From Shewanella salipaludis (GTDB lineage: Bacteria; Pseudomonadota; Gammaproteobacteria; Enterobacterales; Shewanellaceae): 64,000 nucleotides of DNA. The notes below the pieces were generated by a model that saw nothing but the letters and a program-made list of their open reading frames with translations, did no database searches and was not told where the DNA came from. The stretch lies in assembly GCF_012911865.1 (NCBI RefSeq), contig NZ_JAAXYH010000004.1, positions 1 through 64,000 of the forward strand. The letters run 5' to 3'. Within the stretch, counting starts at the first letter, position 1, and the number at the start of each line of letters is the position of its first letter. A program made the translations under genes and the position numbers. Of this stretch, positions 36,565 through 45,650 are shown piece after piece.

Positions 36565-36831
36565 GGAATTTCCTTGTTGCTGATTGGCGGTAAACTAGGA
36601 CCAACTGGCTGATATTGAAACGGATCCGTCTAATATAGCCGCTTTCAGCGGCGGCCGACAGAGGCGAATTTATCTCCTTGCCGCGCAGCATAGAGTGCCT
36701 TGATGACGACTCGTTTGTAACACATTGATTTTTATTTATTATATGAGATTGAATTGCGCTAGCCAGTAAAATTGTAACTAAATTGCCGGGTCGGTTTCGG
36801 CCATTCTTACCTGCATGGGCCCGGTCCGGTT
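36565..36831. other. ompR upstream region
   Basis: 267 bp between ompR and the end of the AttH-like gene. It must contain the ompR promoter, and the AT-rich stretch near 36720-36780 is the likeliest place, but I can assign no exact boxes. Confidence 0.4.
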
Positions 36832-38052
36832 TCAGTCATAGCCGGTCAGCTCCAGATAACCCAGGCCACTGTGGCTGCCGGTTATTGCTATGGGGCCCTC
36901 CCAGTAGCTCAGGCTCAGTGGCATGGCGGCAGCGGGATTCAAGGGGGTGATACTCAGATCCAGGGCTTCGCTCGGGATTTGCAGGTGCCAGCTCACAGGA
37001 TACTTGCCCGAGGGCGTCTGCTGCCAGCGCCTGGCCTCGAGCCTGATGTCCCCTGGGGCTATGGCGTGGCCGCTGCCATCCTTGAACATGCGTCTGGCGC
37101 TGTAGAAGTCCTGCTCACCCCGCAAGCGGTACAGCATGAGGGCGCTGCCGTCCTCCAGCCTGAGGGCAAACCAGTCCCAGCCCTCTTGTTCCCGGGTCAA
37201 GAGCTGCGAGCTCCACTCCCTGTCCAGCCAGGCTTGGCCCCGGACCCCCACTCTGTTGCCGTCGAGCTCGACCCAACCCTCGACCTCGATGAAAGGCTGG
37301 CTGTAGTAATAGGAGGCCAGTTTGGCATCGGCCCGCTTGAGGCTGTAACCCTGCTCACCCTGGAGTTGCAAGGGCGCGTTGCTCTGCAGGGATAAGCTGT
37401 AACCGAAGTCGTCGGCGGCGACCGTCAGGCGGGCGGGAAACAGGCTGGCTCCCTCACTCTGCCAGCGCCAGTCGTCCAGGCTGACGGTCAGGGGCGAGGC
37501 AGAGACGCCCGCCAGCGCCGGGTGACCGCGGGACCATTTTTCCTGCGCCAGGTGCCTGTGTTTGCCTGTCAGCGCCGCGTGGGCGGTATAGAGCTGGCGC
37601 GTCTGCCAGGCCGAGGCCTGGCTGACACTTTGAGGGCTGGCAACTTGAGGACTGGCAACTTGAGGGCTGGCAACTTGCGGGCTGGCAGCCTGCCCGGGCT
37701 GGGCGCCGGGGGTGGGCAGAGGCGTGTCGGCCGGCGCCAGTGCCAGCCGAAACTGGGTCCACTGCAGCCCCAGGGGGTCACCCTGGTCCGTGGTGAGGTT
37801 GGCGGTCAGATACCACCACTCGATCCTGAAGTTTTCATGGGCCAGATGATCCGCCGGGAAGCTCAGGGCGCGCCCGCGAAGGACAGGGCTGAAACCCGGC
37901 CCGGCCCCAGGCTCAGACTCAAGCTCAGACCCTGTCCCCGAGCCGAGCTTCAGCTGGTTTAATGCGCTTTGTTGCCGCTCCGGCGCCGGCTGACAGCCCA
38001 ACAACAAAATGCCCAGCAGTGGCAGCCATAACAGTGTCGATATCTGTCTCAT
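36832..38052 (-). CDS. AttH-like secreted lipoprotein (lipocalin / CrtC-type hydrolase domain)
   Basis: 406 residues from ATG 38050-38052, which overlaps the permease stop in ATGA; the frame is open 42 codons upstream and is not used. Lipobox LLLGC (Cys at about 20) marks a lipoprotein. The body has DHLAHENFRIEWWYLTANLT and QAWLDREWSSQLL...GWDWFALRLEDG, motifs of AttH/carotenoid 1,2-hydratase-like (COG5621) predicted hydrolases. A Pro/Ser/Gln linker of repeated VASPQ (about residues 122-141) is encoded by a 15 bp repeat. The gene ends an operon with an FtsX-type permease and an ATPase, the AttEFGH arrangement first described in Agrobacterium. Substrate unknown. Confidence 0.8.
   Translation of the reverse strand: MRQISTLLWLPLLGILLLGCQPAPERQQSALNQLKLGSGTGSELESEPGAGPGFSPVLRGRALSFPADHLAHENFRIEWWYLTANLTTDQGDPLGLQWTQFRLALAPADTPLPTPGAQPGQAASPQVASPQVASPQVASPQSVSQASAWQTRQLYTAHAALTGKHRHLAQEKWSRGHPALAGVSASPLTVSLDDWRWQSEGASLFPARLTVAADDFGYSLSLQSNAPLQLQGEQGYSLKRADAKLASYYYSQPFIEVEGWVELDGNRVGVRGQAWLDREWSSQLLTREQEGWDWFALRLEDGSALMLYRLRGEQDFYSARRMFKDGSGHAIAPGDIRLEARRWQQTPSGKYPVSWHLQIPSEALDLSITPLNPAAAMPLSLSYWEGPIAITGSHSGLGYLELTGYD
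37631..37690. repeat. 15 bp tandem repeat, four units, inside attH-like gene
   Basis: Units tgagggctggcaact at 37631-37645, 37646-37660, 37661-37675 and a diverged 37676-37690. In frame; encodes the VASPQ linker, which can therefore vary in length. Confidence 0.85.
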
Positions 38053-40607
38053 CTGGTTTCCTGCTGCAGGCTGTGGATCAGGGGCCTGCGGGTTTGCCAA
38101 TAGAGCGGCAGGGCGACGGCCAGGGCGCTGACGGCGAGGGCAACGGCCAGCATGCGGCCGGCGGCCTGCCAGTCCCATTTCATGGGGATGCTCCAGCCGA
38201 AAGCCTGGGGCGTCACCTTGTCCAGCAGCAGATAGCCGAGCGCCGCGCCGCTCGGCAATGCCAGCAGGCCGGTCAGCAGCACTATCAGCAGCATCTGCAG
38301 CAATACCGCCAGCCGCAGTTGCCGGCGACTGACGCCCAGGGCGCTGAGGCAGGCGAGTTGCGGCTGGCGTGACTGGGTCAACATGAGACAGGCACTGAAC
38401 AGGCCTATGGCGGCCACCAGCAGTGTCAGGCTGTTGAGGGCCGAGGTGATGGAGAAGGTGCGGGAAAACAGCGCCATGGCCCGGCGTTTTATCTCATCCC
38501 GGCCGAAGATGGCAGCGGCCGGGAAATGCAGCTCGTTTTGCAGCCGCAGCGCCAGTTCTGTGGCGTCGCCCGCGTAGCTCAGTGCCAGGCTGCCGGGTAA
38601 GTCGCTCAGCCCCAGGCGCTGCCAGAGCCCATGGCTCATGATGACCTCGCCTATGGGATCGCCGTAATCGTAGAACACGGCGCCTATGCGCAGCCCGGCC
38701 CGGGCATCAGAGCGCACGCCGGCATTCATGTCGGTCAGCGGCAAGCTATCCCCGGGTTTGAGCCCATGTTTGATGGCCATGGGCTCGCTTATCATCAGCA
38801 GCTCGCCTGCCTCGAAGCCGGCCCAGAAGTCCGGCAGCCGTTCCTTGAACAGGTTCATGTGCCTCAGGGAGGCAGGGTCCCGGCTGACGAGTGACACGGG
38901 GGCCCCCAGATACTGGCCCGTGACCCTCCATTGCTTATAGATGGTCCTGACCTCTGGGTCCCGTCGCAAATAGGCCTCGAGTCCTGTTAGCTCCCCGACG
39001 TCGGGGCGCAGATACAGGTCCGCATGCAGGCGTACATCCAGCCATTGCCTCAAGGTGTGCTCGAAACTGCCCACCAGGGTATTCATGGCGATATTGGCAC
39101 TCAGCGCCAGCAACATGGCCATCATGGCGAGGGAGAGGGGGGCGACCAGTTGCCGGGTTTCGGCCAGGATATAGCGCCACAGTCCCGGGGGGGCCAGTGC
39201 ACTCAGGCGCGCCGTGGCCAACTGCAAGGCACTGGGCAATGCCAGCGGGATGGCGATCGCCAGCAGGCCCATGAGCAGCAGGCCATGTTCGAATGTCCGG
39301 CTGAAGGGCAACAAGAGCGCCACCAGGCAGAACAGGCCCAGCGCCAGCCACAGCTGGTGCCTGTGGCGAACGAGTGCCGTGCTCAGCTGCAATTCCCGCC
39401 CGGCGCTGCGTGCCAAGGGTTGGCCTATGAGGTGCAGATAGAGCGGCACGCAGGCAAGGAAAGAGGCGCAGAAGGTCAGGGCGACGCCTTGGGCCAGCCA
39501 TTGCCACTGCCAATGCCCTGGCATCAGCCTGGCGCCGTAGAGCTGTTCCAGGGTGCTGGCCACCATGGGCTGCAGGGCTTGGCTCAGCTGCAGGCCGAGA
39601 ATGAAGCCGAGCGAGGCCCCCAGCAACACCAGCAGGAATAACTCCCCCAACAGCGCCAGCAGCAGCGCGTGCCTCTCTATTCCCAGCTGCAGCAGCTGCA
39701 CCAGCAGGCGCTGGCGTTTCATCAGGCTGTAGCGCACGCCGTTATAGGCGATAAACAGCCCGACCACGAAGGCCAGCAGGCTCATGGCCTGCAGGTTCAG
39801 ATGAAAACTGCGGGTCAGGGCCGTCAGCTCCTGGCCCTTATCCTGTTTCAGCAGCCGGACGCCGCTTGCCTGCGCCAGATGAGGGCGGATCTCATCAAGC
39901 TCGTCATAGAAGAGGGCGATATAGCTGAGCCGGCCGACTTGCTTGAGCAGCCTCTGTGCCAGTGAGATATCCGTCAGCCAGGCGCTGCCGAGTCCGAGGG
40001 CATCATCGACCGCCACGACCGTCAGTGTGACGCCAGCCAGCTCGACAGTGCCATCCTGGGCATGGCGGCTGGCCTGGGACTGACTCATGAGCACCAGGGG
40101 CTCGCCCGCCAGCAGACGGGCCAGCGGCAGCCGCTTGTCGCGCGCCAAGAGATAACCCGGGGCCTGCTGCCCGCCCTGGGAGCCCCGCAATGCCATGGCG
40201 GCCACCAGATCGCTGCCGTTGAGCTCCCTGAGTTCACCCCGGCCATCCAGCACCCGCCCCTGGAGCACGGCAAGGGCGCGGGAGAGGCCGGACCGGCGTA
40301 AGCGGAAATAGAGGTTTTCATCCAGCGTCTGGTTGCCGCCGGCGGGCAGCAGGTTGTAGCCGGCCCTCCGGCTCAGCAGTTCGGTGGCCTCGGCATAGCT
40401 GCGGATGGCGTTGTCATTGATGGCCCTGACCCCGGTCAGCAGGCTGACCGCCAACACCAGCCCCAGGAGTATGGCGCCCGCCTGCAGCGGCACCTGGCGG
40501 TAATGGGCCAGAAAGACCCGCAGACATTGCCGGCTGGATTGCAGCAGCTTAGGCTCTCTTGGGGGCTGGCGTGCCTGCCCGGGACTCTGGTCCATGGTTT
40601 TACTCAT
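38049..40607 (-). CDS. ABC transporter permease (FtsX/MacB type, two-repeat)
   Basis: 852 residues from ATG 40605-40607, which overlaps the last bases of the ATPase gene; an upstream in-frame start at 40655 lies further inside the ATPase gene and is not used. One N-terminal membrane helix (about 45-65), a long periplasmic region, then FtsX-type four-helix units in the middle and at the C-terminus (about ten hydrophobic segments in all). The fold and operon (ATPase, single large permease, AttH-like lipoprotein) match exporters that act on envelope molecules, where AttF and AttG are fused in one chain. It probably works with the lipoprotein to move or cleave a lipid-linked substrate. Confidence 0.85.
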   Translation of the reverse strand: MSKTMDQSPGQARQPPREPKLLQSSRQCLRVFLAHYRQVPLQAGAILLGLVLAVSLLTGVRAINDNAIRSYAEATELLSRRAGYNLLPAGGNQTLDENLYFRLRRSGLSRALAVLQGRVLDGRGELRELNGSDLVAAMALRGSQGGQQAPGYLLARDKRLPLARLLAGEPLVLMSQSQASRHAQDGTVELAGVTLTVVAVDDALGLGSAWLTDISLAQRLLKQVGRLSYIALFYDELDEIRPHLAQASGVRLLKQDKGQELTALTRSFHLNLQAMSLLAFVVGLFIAYNGVRYSLMKRQRLLVQLLQLGIERHALLLALLGELFLLVLLGASLGFILGLQLSQALQPMVASTLEQLYGARLMPGHWQWQWLAQGVALTFCASFLACVPLYLHLIGQPLARSAGRELQLSTALVRHRHQLWLALGLFCLVALLLPFSRTFEHGLLLMGLLAIAIPLALPSALQLATARLSALAPPGLWRYILAETRQLVAPLSLAMMAMLLALSANIAMNTLVGSFEHTLRQWLDVRLHADLYLRPDVGELTGLEAYLRRDPEVRTIYKQWRVTGQYLGAPVSLVSRDPASLRHMNLFKERLPDFWAGFEAGELLMISEPMAIKHGLKPGDSLPLTDMNAGVRSDARAGLRIGAVFYDYGDPIGEVIMSHGLWQRLGLSDLPGSLALSYAGDATELALRLQNELHFPAAAIFGRDEIKRRAMALFSRTFSITSALNSLTLLVAAIGLFSACLMLTQSRQPQLACLSALGVSRRQLRLAVLLQMLLIVLLTGLLALPSGAALGYLLLDKVTPQAFGWSIPMKWDWQAAGRMLAVALAVSALAVALPLYWQTRRPLIHSLQQETR

Positions 40608-41283
40608 GAATGGCGCCCAGCTCCAGGCGCCAGCGGCGGCGCATGAAGTCGGCACAGGCCTGGCTATGGGTCACCAGCAACACTGTGGTGGCGGCTTCTT
40701 CGGCCAGCTCGCATAGCAGCGCCATCACCTCCTGGCCGGCCGCCGCATCCAGGTTGCCGGTCGGCTCATCGGCGAGCAGCAGCCTGGGTTTATGGGCCAG
40801 GGCCCTGGCGATGGCGACCCGCTGCTGCTGGCCACCGGAGAGATGTTCCACCTTCCGCTCCAGCAGCGTCGCCAACCCCAGCCGGCTGACCAGATGATCG
40901 CACCAGGCATTCCATGGCTGGTTGATGAGGTGCAGGGAGAAGGCGATGTTGTCGGCCGCATTCAGGGGGGTAAGCAGGTTGAATTGCTGAAACACCATCC
41001 CCAGCTGTTGGCGGCGGAAGGCGCTCCACTGGCGGTCACGCCAGCCGTCGGTGGCCTGTTGCTCGAACAGCACCCGACCCGAATCTGGGCGCTCGAAACC
41101 TGCGATCAGGTTGAGCAGGGTGCTCTTGCCGCTGCCGCTGGGTCCCTGCAACGCCACTGTGTCGCCCGGCAGCAGCTGCAACTCGACCCTGTCCAACACC
41201 TTATGGTATTGATCCCCGTCGCTGAACCCCTTGGTCAGTTGCGATAACTCGACTATAGCTGCCTTCATCTGAGGTGCCTTCAT
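40600..41283 (-). CDS. ABC transporter ATP-binding protein (MacB/LolD type)
   Basis: 227 residues from ATG 41281-41283 (a second ATG at codon 6 is possible). Walker A GPSGSGKST, Q-loop VFQQFNLL, signature LSGGQQQRVAIARAL, Walker B LLLADEPTGNLD and H-loop VTHS are all intact. The sub-family is that of LolD, FtsE and MacB, which energise mechanotransmission rather than membrane import. First gene of the three-gene AttEFGH-like operon; its stop overlaps the permease start by 8 bp. The operon starts next to a large perfect inverted repeat at 41307-41341. Confidence 0.9.
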   Translation of the reverse strand: MKAPQMKAAIVELSQLTKGFSDGDQYHKVLDRVELQLLPGDTVALQGPSGSGKSTLLNLIAGFERPDSGRVLFEQQATDGWRDRQWSAFRRQQLGMVFQQFNLLTPLNAADNIAFSLHLINQPWNAWCDHLVSRLGLATLLERKVEHLSGGQQQRVAIARALAHKPRLLLADEPTGNLDAAAGQEVMALLCELAEEAATTVLLVTHSQACADFMRRRWRLELGAIHE

Positions 41284-41306
41284 CCGGACTCCCGCTCGCC
41301 TGCGGC

Positions 41307-41341
41307 ATCTTGGGTATGCTGAAAACCAGCATACCCAAGAT
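41307..41341. promoter_or_regulatory. perfect 15 bp inverted repeat between the ABC operon and copS
   Basis: ATCTTGGGTATGCTG (41307-41321), loop AAAAC, and its exact complement at 41327-41341. It lies 24 bp before the start of the ATPase gene and 133 bp after copS ends on the same strand. No T tract follows on the minus strand, so it could be an operator for the ABC operon or a rho-dependent-type stop for copRS. Three copies of gcacattt follow at about 41431-41454. Confidence 0.55.
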
Positions 41342-41473
41342 TAGCCAATTTGGCAGCCAAACGGATGAAAAACAGCCATTTTGAGTTTTGTCGCCGAAGG
41401 CTGGAGGCCCCATGCCTCGCCATGGCTATTGCACATTTGCACATTTGCACATTTGTACAGTGGCGCAGTGACG

Positions 41474-42880
41474 CTAGCCCCTGGGCAGGCTGAGGCTGAA
41501 GCTGGTGAGCCCTAGGTGGGAGTCGACACTTATGCTGCCCTTATGCACTTCTATGATGGACTTGACGATCGCCAGCCCCAGCCCAGAACTGTCGCCGCTG
41601 CCTGGCCTGGCGGGATCGGCGCGATAGAAGCGGTCGAACAGCCGGGCCAGCTGTGCTTGGGTCAGGGGGGCACCCTGGTTGGTGATTCTGATGCCGACGA
41701 GCGCCGGCCCCTGCTCCAGCGTGACACTTATCTTGGTGTGCGCCTGGGAATACTTGATGGCGTTGGCCAAGAGGTTGCTCAGCGCCCGCCGCAGCATGTC
41801 TCTGTCGCCCTGGAGGCTGGCCTGGCCAGCGAGTGTCAGTCGCACCCCGGCCTCTTCCGCCCATGGCTCAAAATAATCGAACAGGGCCAGGATCTCTGTC
41901 TGCAGCGTCAGCCGGGTGAGGTTCGGCACTATCAGGCCGTTATCTGTCTTGGCCAGCCACAGCATGTCGCCGACCATCTTGGTCAGGCGCTCATATTCTT
42001 CCAGGCCGGAGTACAAGATCTCCCTGTACTCGTCGTTGCTGCGGCTCTGGCTCAGGGCTACCTGGGCCTGGGTGGCGAGATTGGTGAGCGGGGTACGGAG
42101 CTCGTGGGCGATATCGGCGGAGAAGTGAGTCAGGCGCCTGAAGCCGGATTCCACCTGGGTTATCATGGCGTTGAATGCAACTACCAGTTCCTTCAGCTCG
42201 GCCGGCACCCGCTCGGGTTGCAGCCGGATATCGAGCCGGTCGGCACTGATGCTGCGGATCTGCCGGCTCAGGAGCAACAGCGGCCTATGGCCCCAGGTTA
42301 TCGCCAGCCAGGCGGAGATCATGGTCAACAGCCAGGCGCAGGCCATGATGAGCCAGAGCGTCTGCCTGAATTTGGCGATGAATTGGAGGTGAAAATCCAT
42401 CTTGCCGGCGAGCAGGAGCTTCACCTCTTGGCCATCGCTCAGGGTGCTCGACAGGGCTATGCCCCGGTAGCTATGCCCCTGTGCCTGCCATGGTTGCAAC
42501 AGCTCAGGGTCCAGCCTGGATTGCACCCTGGTGTGCAGCAGCGGGCCGAGATCCGGGCCCTGTGCCAGATAGAGGAGTTGATCTGTCCGGCTGTAGAGGG
42601 CGAAATAGACCCCGTGATGGCCGACCACGGCCCGTTGCAGCGCCGCCTGCAGCCGGGCAAGCTCGGCCTCCGGGGGCTGCTGCGCCAGTATGGAGCGCAC
42701 CGACTCGGCCACCACCGCCAGCTCAGAGGCATCCTGTCTGGCAAAGTGCTGCCTCATCAGGTGATCTATCACAGTGCCCAGCAGCAGGAAGGACAATGCC
42801 AGGGTCAGGCCCACCAGCAACATGACCCTGCCGGCGAGTGACAGCCGCGACCGCCCCGGAGGCAACTTGAGGCTCAGCAT
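41474..42880 (-). CDS. copper-responsive sensor histidine kinase (CusS/CopS type)
   Basis: 468 residues. Membrane helices at about 18-38 and 175-195 flank a periplasmic sensor of about 135 residues; HAMP follows. Phospho-acceptor His is in [24 protein letters not shown], the heavy-metal sensor-kinase H-box wording, with N box [13 protein letters not shown] and G boxes ([23 protein letters not shown]). Translationally linked to the response regulator by a short overlap (start 42880 lies inside the regulator's last codons). Divergent from and next to copper genes, so copper or silver is the likely signal. Confidence 0.88.
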   Translation of the reverse strand: MLSLKLPPGRSRLSLAGRVMLLVGLTLALSFLLLGTVIDHLMRQHFARQDASELAVVAESVRSILAQQPPEAELARLQAALQRAVVGHHGVYFALYSRTDQLLYLAQGPDLGPLLHTRVQSRLDPELLQPWQAQGHSYRGIALSSTLSDGQEVKLLLAGKMDFHLQFIAKFRQTLWLIMACAWLLTMISAWLAITWGHRPLLLLSRQIRSISADRLDIRLQPERVPAELKELVVAFNAMITQVESGFRRLTHFSADIAHELRTPLTNLATQAQVALSQSRSNDEYREILYSGLEEYERLTKMVGDMLWLAKTDNGLIVPNLTRLTLQTEILALFDYFEPWAEEAGVRLTLAGQASLQGDRDMLRRALSNLLANAIKYSQAHTKISVTLEQGPALVGIRITNQGAPLTQAQLARLFDRFYRADPARPGSGDSSGLGLAIVKSIIEVHKGSISVDSHLGLTSFSLSLPRG

Positions 42881-43557
42881 GGCTCTTCGATATCGAGTCG
42901 ATAGCCCATGCCGCGCACCGTGTGTATGAGCTTGGTGGGAAAGGGATCGTCTATCTTGGCCCGCAAGCGGCGGATGGCAACATCTATCACATTGGTATCG
43001 CTGTCGAAATTCATGTCCCAGACCTGGGAGGCTATGAGGGATCTGGGCAGCACTTCCCCGCGATGGCGCACCAGGAATTCGAGCAAGGTGAACTCCCTGC
43101 CCGTCAGATGTATGCGGCTATTGCCCCGGCTGGCTCTTCGTCTGGGGATGTCCAGCAGCAGATCGTCCACCTGCAACTCGTCCGGGAGCACTTGCCTCAG
43201 CCCACGGCGCAACAGGCTGCGCACCCGCGCCAGGAGTTCGGCGAAGGCGAAGGGTTTAACCAGATAGTCATCGGCGCCCAGCTCCAGGCCTTTCACCTTG
43301 TCCTCCAGGCTATCCCTGGCGGTGAGGAAGAGCACAGGGGTGGTATGTTTGGCCTCCCGCAGTTGTTGCAGCAGCTGCCAGCCGTCGATATCGGGCAACA
43401 TGACGTCGAGGATCAGCAGCTCGAAGCTTTCAGTGATGGCTCTGTGGTAGCCGTCCAGGCCATTACGGCATAGCTGTACCCTGAAGCCGGCTTCTTCCAG
43501 GCCCTTCTGTAGATAGTCGCCAATTTTCTTCTCGTCTTCGACCAACAGTATGCGCAT
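42874..43557 (-). CDS. copper-responsive response regulator (CusR/CopR type)
   Basis: 227 residues from ATG 43555-43557 ([16 protein letters not shown]); ATG three bases upstream is equivalent, and GGGGGAG is the ribosome-binding site. Receiver domain with phospho-acceptor D51 ([13 protein letters not shown]), then an OmpR-type winged helix ([28 protein letters not shown], and VRGMGYRL). The CusR/CopR/PcoR wording is strong. It probably activates the divergent copA operon through the inverted repeat at 43644-43667 and may regulate its own gene from the same site. Confidence 0.9.
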   Translation of the reverse strand: MRILLVEDEKKIGDYLQKGLEEAGFRVQLCRNGLDGYHRAITESFELLILDVMLPDIDGWQLLQQLREAKHTTPVLFLTARDSLEDKVKGLELGADDYLVKPFAFAELLARVRSLLRRGLRQVLPDELQVDDLLLDIPRRRASRGNSRIHLTGREFTLLEFLVRHRGEVLPRSLIASQVWDMNFDSDTNVIDVAIRRLRAKIDDPFPTKLIHTVRGMGYRLDIEEPC

Positions 43558-43643
43558 CATCTCCCCCATTTGCAGCTTGGCCTCTTTGGCTTGGCAGCTA
43601 TCCTTATTATGTCACCCGGACAACTTTGTCCAGAACATGGCAC

Positions 43644-43667
43644 CAAGATGACAGTATTGTAATCTTG
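43644..43667. promoter_or_regulatory. CusR/CopR-box in divergent copper promoter
   Basis: CAAGATGACA-gtat-TGTAATCTTG: ten-base half-sites that are exact inverted repeats except for one base pair, with the ATGACA-N4-TGTCAT-like core known for CusR/PcoR. It sits between copR (start 43557) and the multicopper oxidase gene (start 43734), 66 bp before the latter. Confidence 0.7.
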
Positions 43668-43733
43668 GCGTCATGTCCCGGTCAGTGCCCCTGGCCTAAG
43701 CTGCAACCATATTAGAGAAAAGGTGTCGCTATT

Positions 43734-45650
43734 ATGTCGAAACAGAGGTTTTCCGAGATGAATCGGCCGGAGGCCAGGCTTGCCAGCATGCCAAGGCGCC
43801 GCTTCGTTCAAGGGCTGGTGGCGGGGACGGTCGCCCTGAGTCTCGGCCGCCTGGGCGCAGCCTATGGCGCGCCCCAGGGCAACGCCGCGGCCGACGCCAA
43901 CATACTGCATGGCACAGAGTTTGACCTGGTCATCGACAGCATCAGGGTCAACATCACAGGCCAGCCGAGGATGGCAACCGCCATCAATGGCGCGATTCCG
44001 GCCCCTACCCTGGTATGGCGCGAGGGCGATACCGTCACCATAAGGGTGAAGAATCGCCTGTCTGTGCCCAGCTCCCTGCATTGGCATGGCATGCTGTTGC
44101 CCTTCCAGATGGATGGCGTGCCTGGGATCAGCTATCGCGGCATAGGTCCGGGAGAAACTTTTACCTATAGATTCAAGGTGCAGCAGTCGGGCACTTACTG
44201 GTATCACTCCCATACCGGCTTCCAGGAAATGACCGGCATGTACGGCAGCATAGTGATAGTGCCCAGACAGGGAGAGTCGGGGGTGGCCGACAGGGATTTT
44301 GTGGTGCAGCTGTCCGACTGGACGGATGAAAACCCCATGTCTGTGTTCGCCAAGCTGAAACAGCAGAGCGACTACTACAACTACAACAAGCCAACGGTGC
44401 GGGACTTCTTCCGCGACACCTCTGTCTATGGCGTGACTCAAGCCGTCGCCATGCGCAAGATGTGGAATGAGATGCGCATGAACCCGACCGATCTGGCGGA
44501 CTTGTCGGCCGAAACCTTCACCCACCTGCTCAATGGCCAGTCACCCAATGGCAACTGGACCGGGGTTTATCGCCCGGGGGAGAAGGTCAGGCTGAGGTTC
44601 ATCAATGGTTCGAGCAACAGCTTCTACGACGTGCGCATCCCAGGGCTGGCGCTGACCCTGATACAGGCAGATGGCCAGGCGCTCGAGCCGGTCACTGTCG
44701 ATGAGTTCAGGTTTGGCCCGGGCGAGACCTATGATGTGCTGGTCAAACCCGAGGATGAGGCCTACTGCATCTTCGCCCAATCCATGGATCGCAGCGGCTA
44801 TGCCCGCGGCACCCTGGCGCTGGCGCCGGGATTGGCGGCGCCTGTGCCCGCCATGGATGCCCCCGTCTGGCTCAGCATGACGGACATGATGGGCAACATG
44901 TCCCACGGCGCCATGGCCGGCATGAATATGGATCACAGCCAACACCAGATGGGCGGCATGCAGATGGATCACGGTCAGCATCAGATGGACGGCATGAATA
45001 TGGATCACAGTCAGCATCAGATGGACGGCATGAATATGGATCACAGCCAGCATCAGATGGGCGGCATGAATATGGACGGCGCCATGGCCATGGAGCATGA
45101 CAGGGTCAATCCCCTCGCCATCCCTTCCCGCAAGGTGCGCCACGCCAGCAGCGAATATGGCCCGGCGGTCGATATGCGGGTCGACATGCCCAGGACCAAT
45201 CTGGACGATCCCGGGGTGGGTTTGCGCAATAACGGCCGTCGGGTGCTGACCCTGGCCGACCAGCATACCAGGGGCGGCCCGCTGGACAAGCGTCCGCCGG
45301 AACGGGAGCTGGAATTGCATCTGACGGGCAATATGGAACGCTATTCCTGGTCATTCGATGGCCTGGAGTTCGGCGAGTCGACCCCGGTTCATTTCCGTCA
45401 CGGGGAGCGCCTGAGGATCATACTGCAAAACGACACCATGATGACGCATCCCATGCATTTGCATGGCATGTGGAGCGAGTTGGAAAACGACAAGGGCGAG
45501 TTCATGGTCAGGCGGCATACCATTCCGGTGCAGCCGGCCCAGAGAATCAGCTTTCTGGTGAACGCCGATGCGCCCGGGCGCTGGGCCTGGCATTGTCATC
45601 TCTTGTTTCATATGGATGCGGGCATGTTCCGCGAGGTGGTGGTGGCATGA
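43734..45650 (+). CDS. copA: multicopper oxidase, copper resistance protein A
   Basis: 638 residues. Twin-arginine signal peptide (RRRFVQGLVAGTVALSLG, about residues 23-40), so it is exported folded to the periplasm. Cupredoxin copper ligands: HWHG, WYHSHTGFQ, HPMHLHG and HCHLLFHMDAGMF, giving type 1, 2 and 3 sites. A Met/His-rich insertion of four 12-residue repeats (MNMDHSQHQMGG type) at about residues 397-444 is the CopA/PcoA copper-binding loop. It oxidises Cu(I) or catechol-type compounds and so detoxifies periplasmic copper. First gene of the copper operon, overlapping copB by four bases. Confidence 0.95.
   Translation: MSKQRFSEMNRPEARLASMPRRRFVQGLVAGTVALSLGRLGAAYGAPQGNAAADANILHGTEFDLVIDSIRVNITGQPRMATAINGAIPAPTLVWREGDTVTIRVKNRLSVPSSLHWHGMLLPFQMDGVPGISYRGIGPGETFTYRFKVQQSGTYWYHSHTGFQEMTGMYGSIVIVPRQGESGVADRDFVVQLSDWTDENPMSVFAKLKQQSDYYNYNKPTVRDFFRDTSVYGVTQAVAMRKMWNEMRMNPTDLADLSAETFTHLLNGQSPNGNWTGVYRPGEKVRLRFINGSSNSFYDVRIPGLALTLIQADGQALEPVTVDEFRFGPGETYDVLVKPEDEAYCIFAQSMDRSGYARGTLALAPGLAAPVPAMDAPVWLSMTDMMGNMSHGAMAGMNMDHSQHQMGGMQMDHGQHQMDGMNMDHSQHQMDGMNMDHSQHQMGGMNMDGAMAMEHDRVNPLAIPSRKVRHASSEYGPAVDMRVDMPRTNLDDPGVGLRNNGRRVLTLADQHTRGGPLDKRPPERELELHLTGNMERYSWSFDGLEFGESTPVHFRHGERLRIILQNDTMMTHPMHLHGMWSELENDKGEFMVRRHTIPVQPAQRISFLVNADAPGRWAWHCHLLFHMDAGMFREVVVA
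44922..45065. repeat. 36 bp tandem repeat, four units, in copA
   Basis: In-frame units begin at 44922, 44958, 44994 and 45030, each encoding a Met/His/Gln-rich dodecapeptide. Differences are confined to a few bases, so they are recently amplified or homogenised. Confidence 0.9.
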
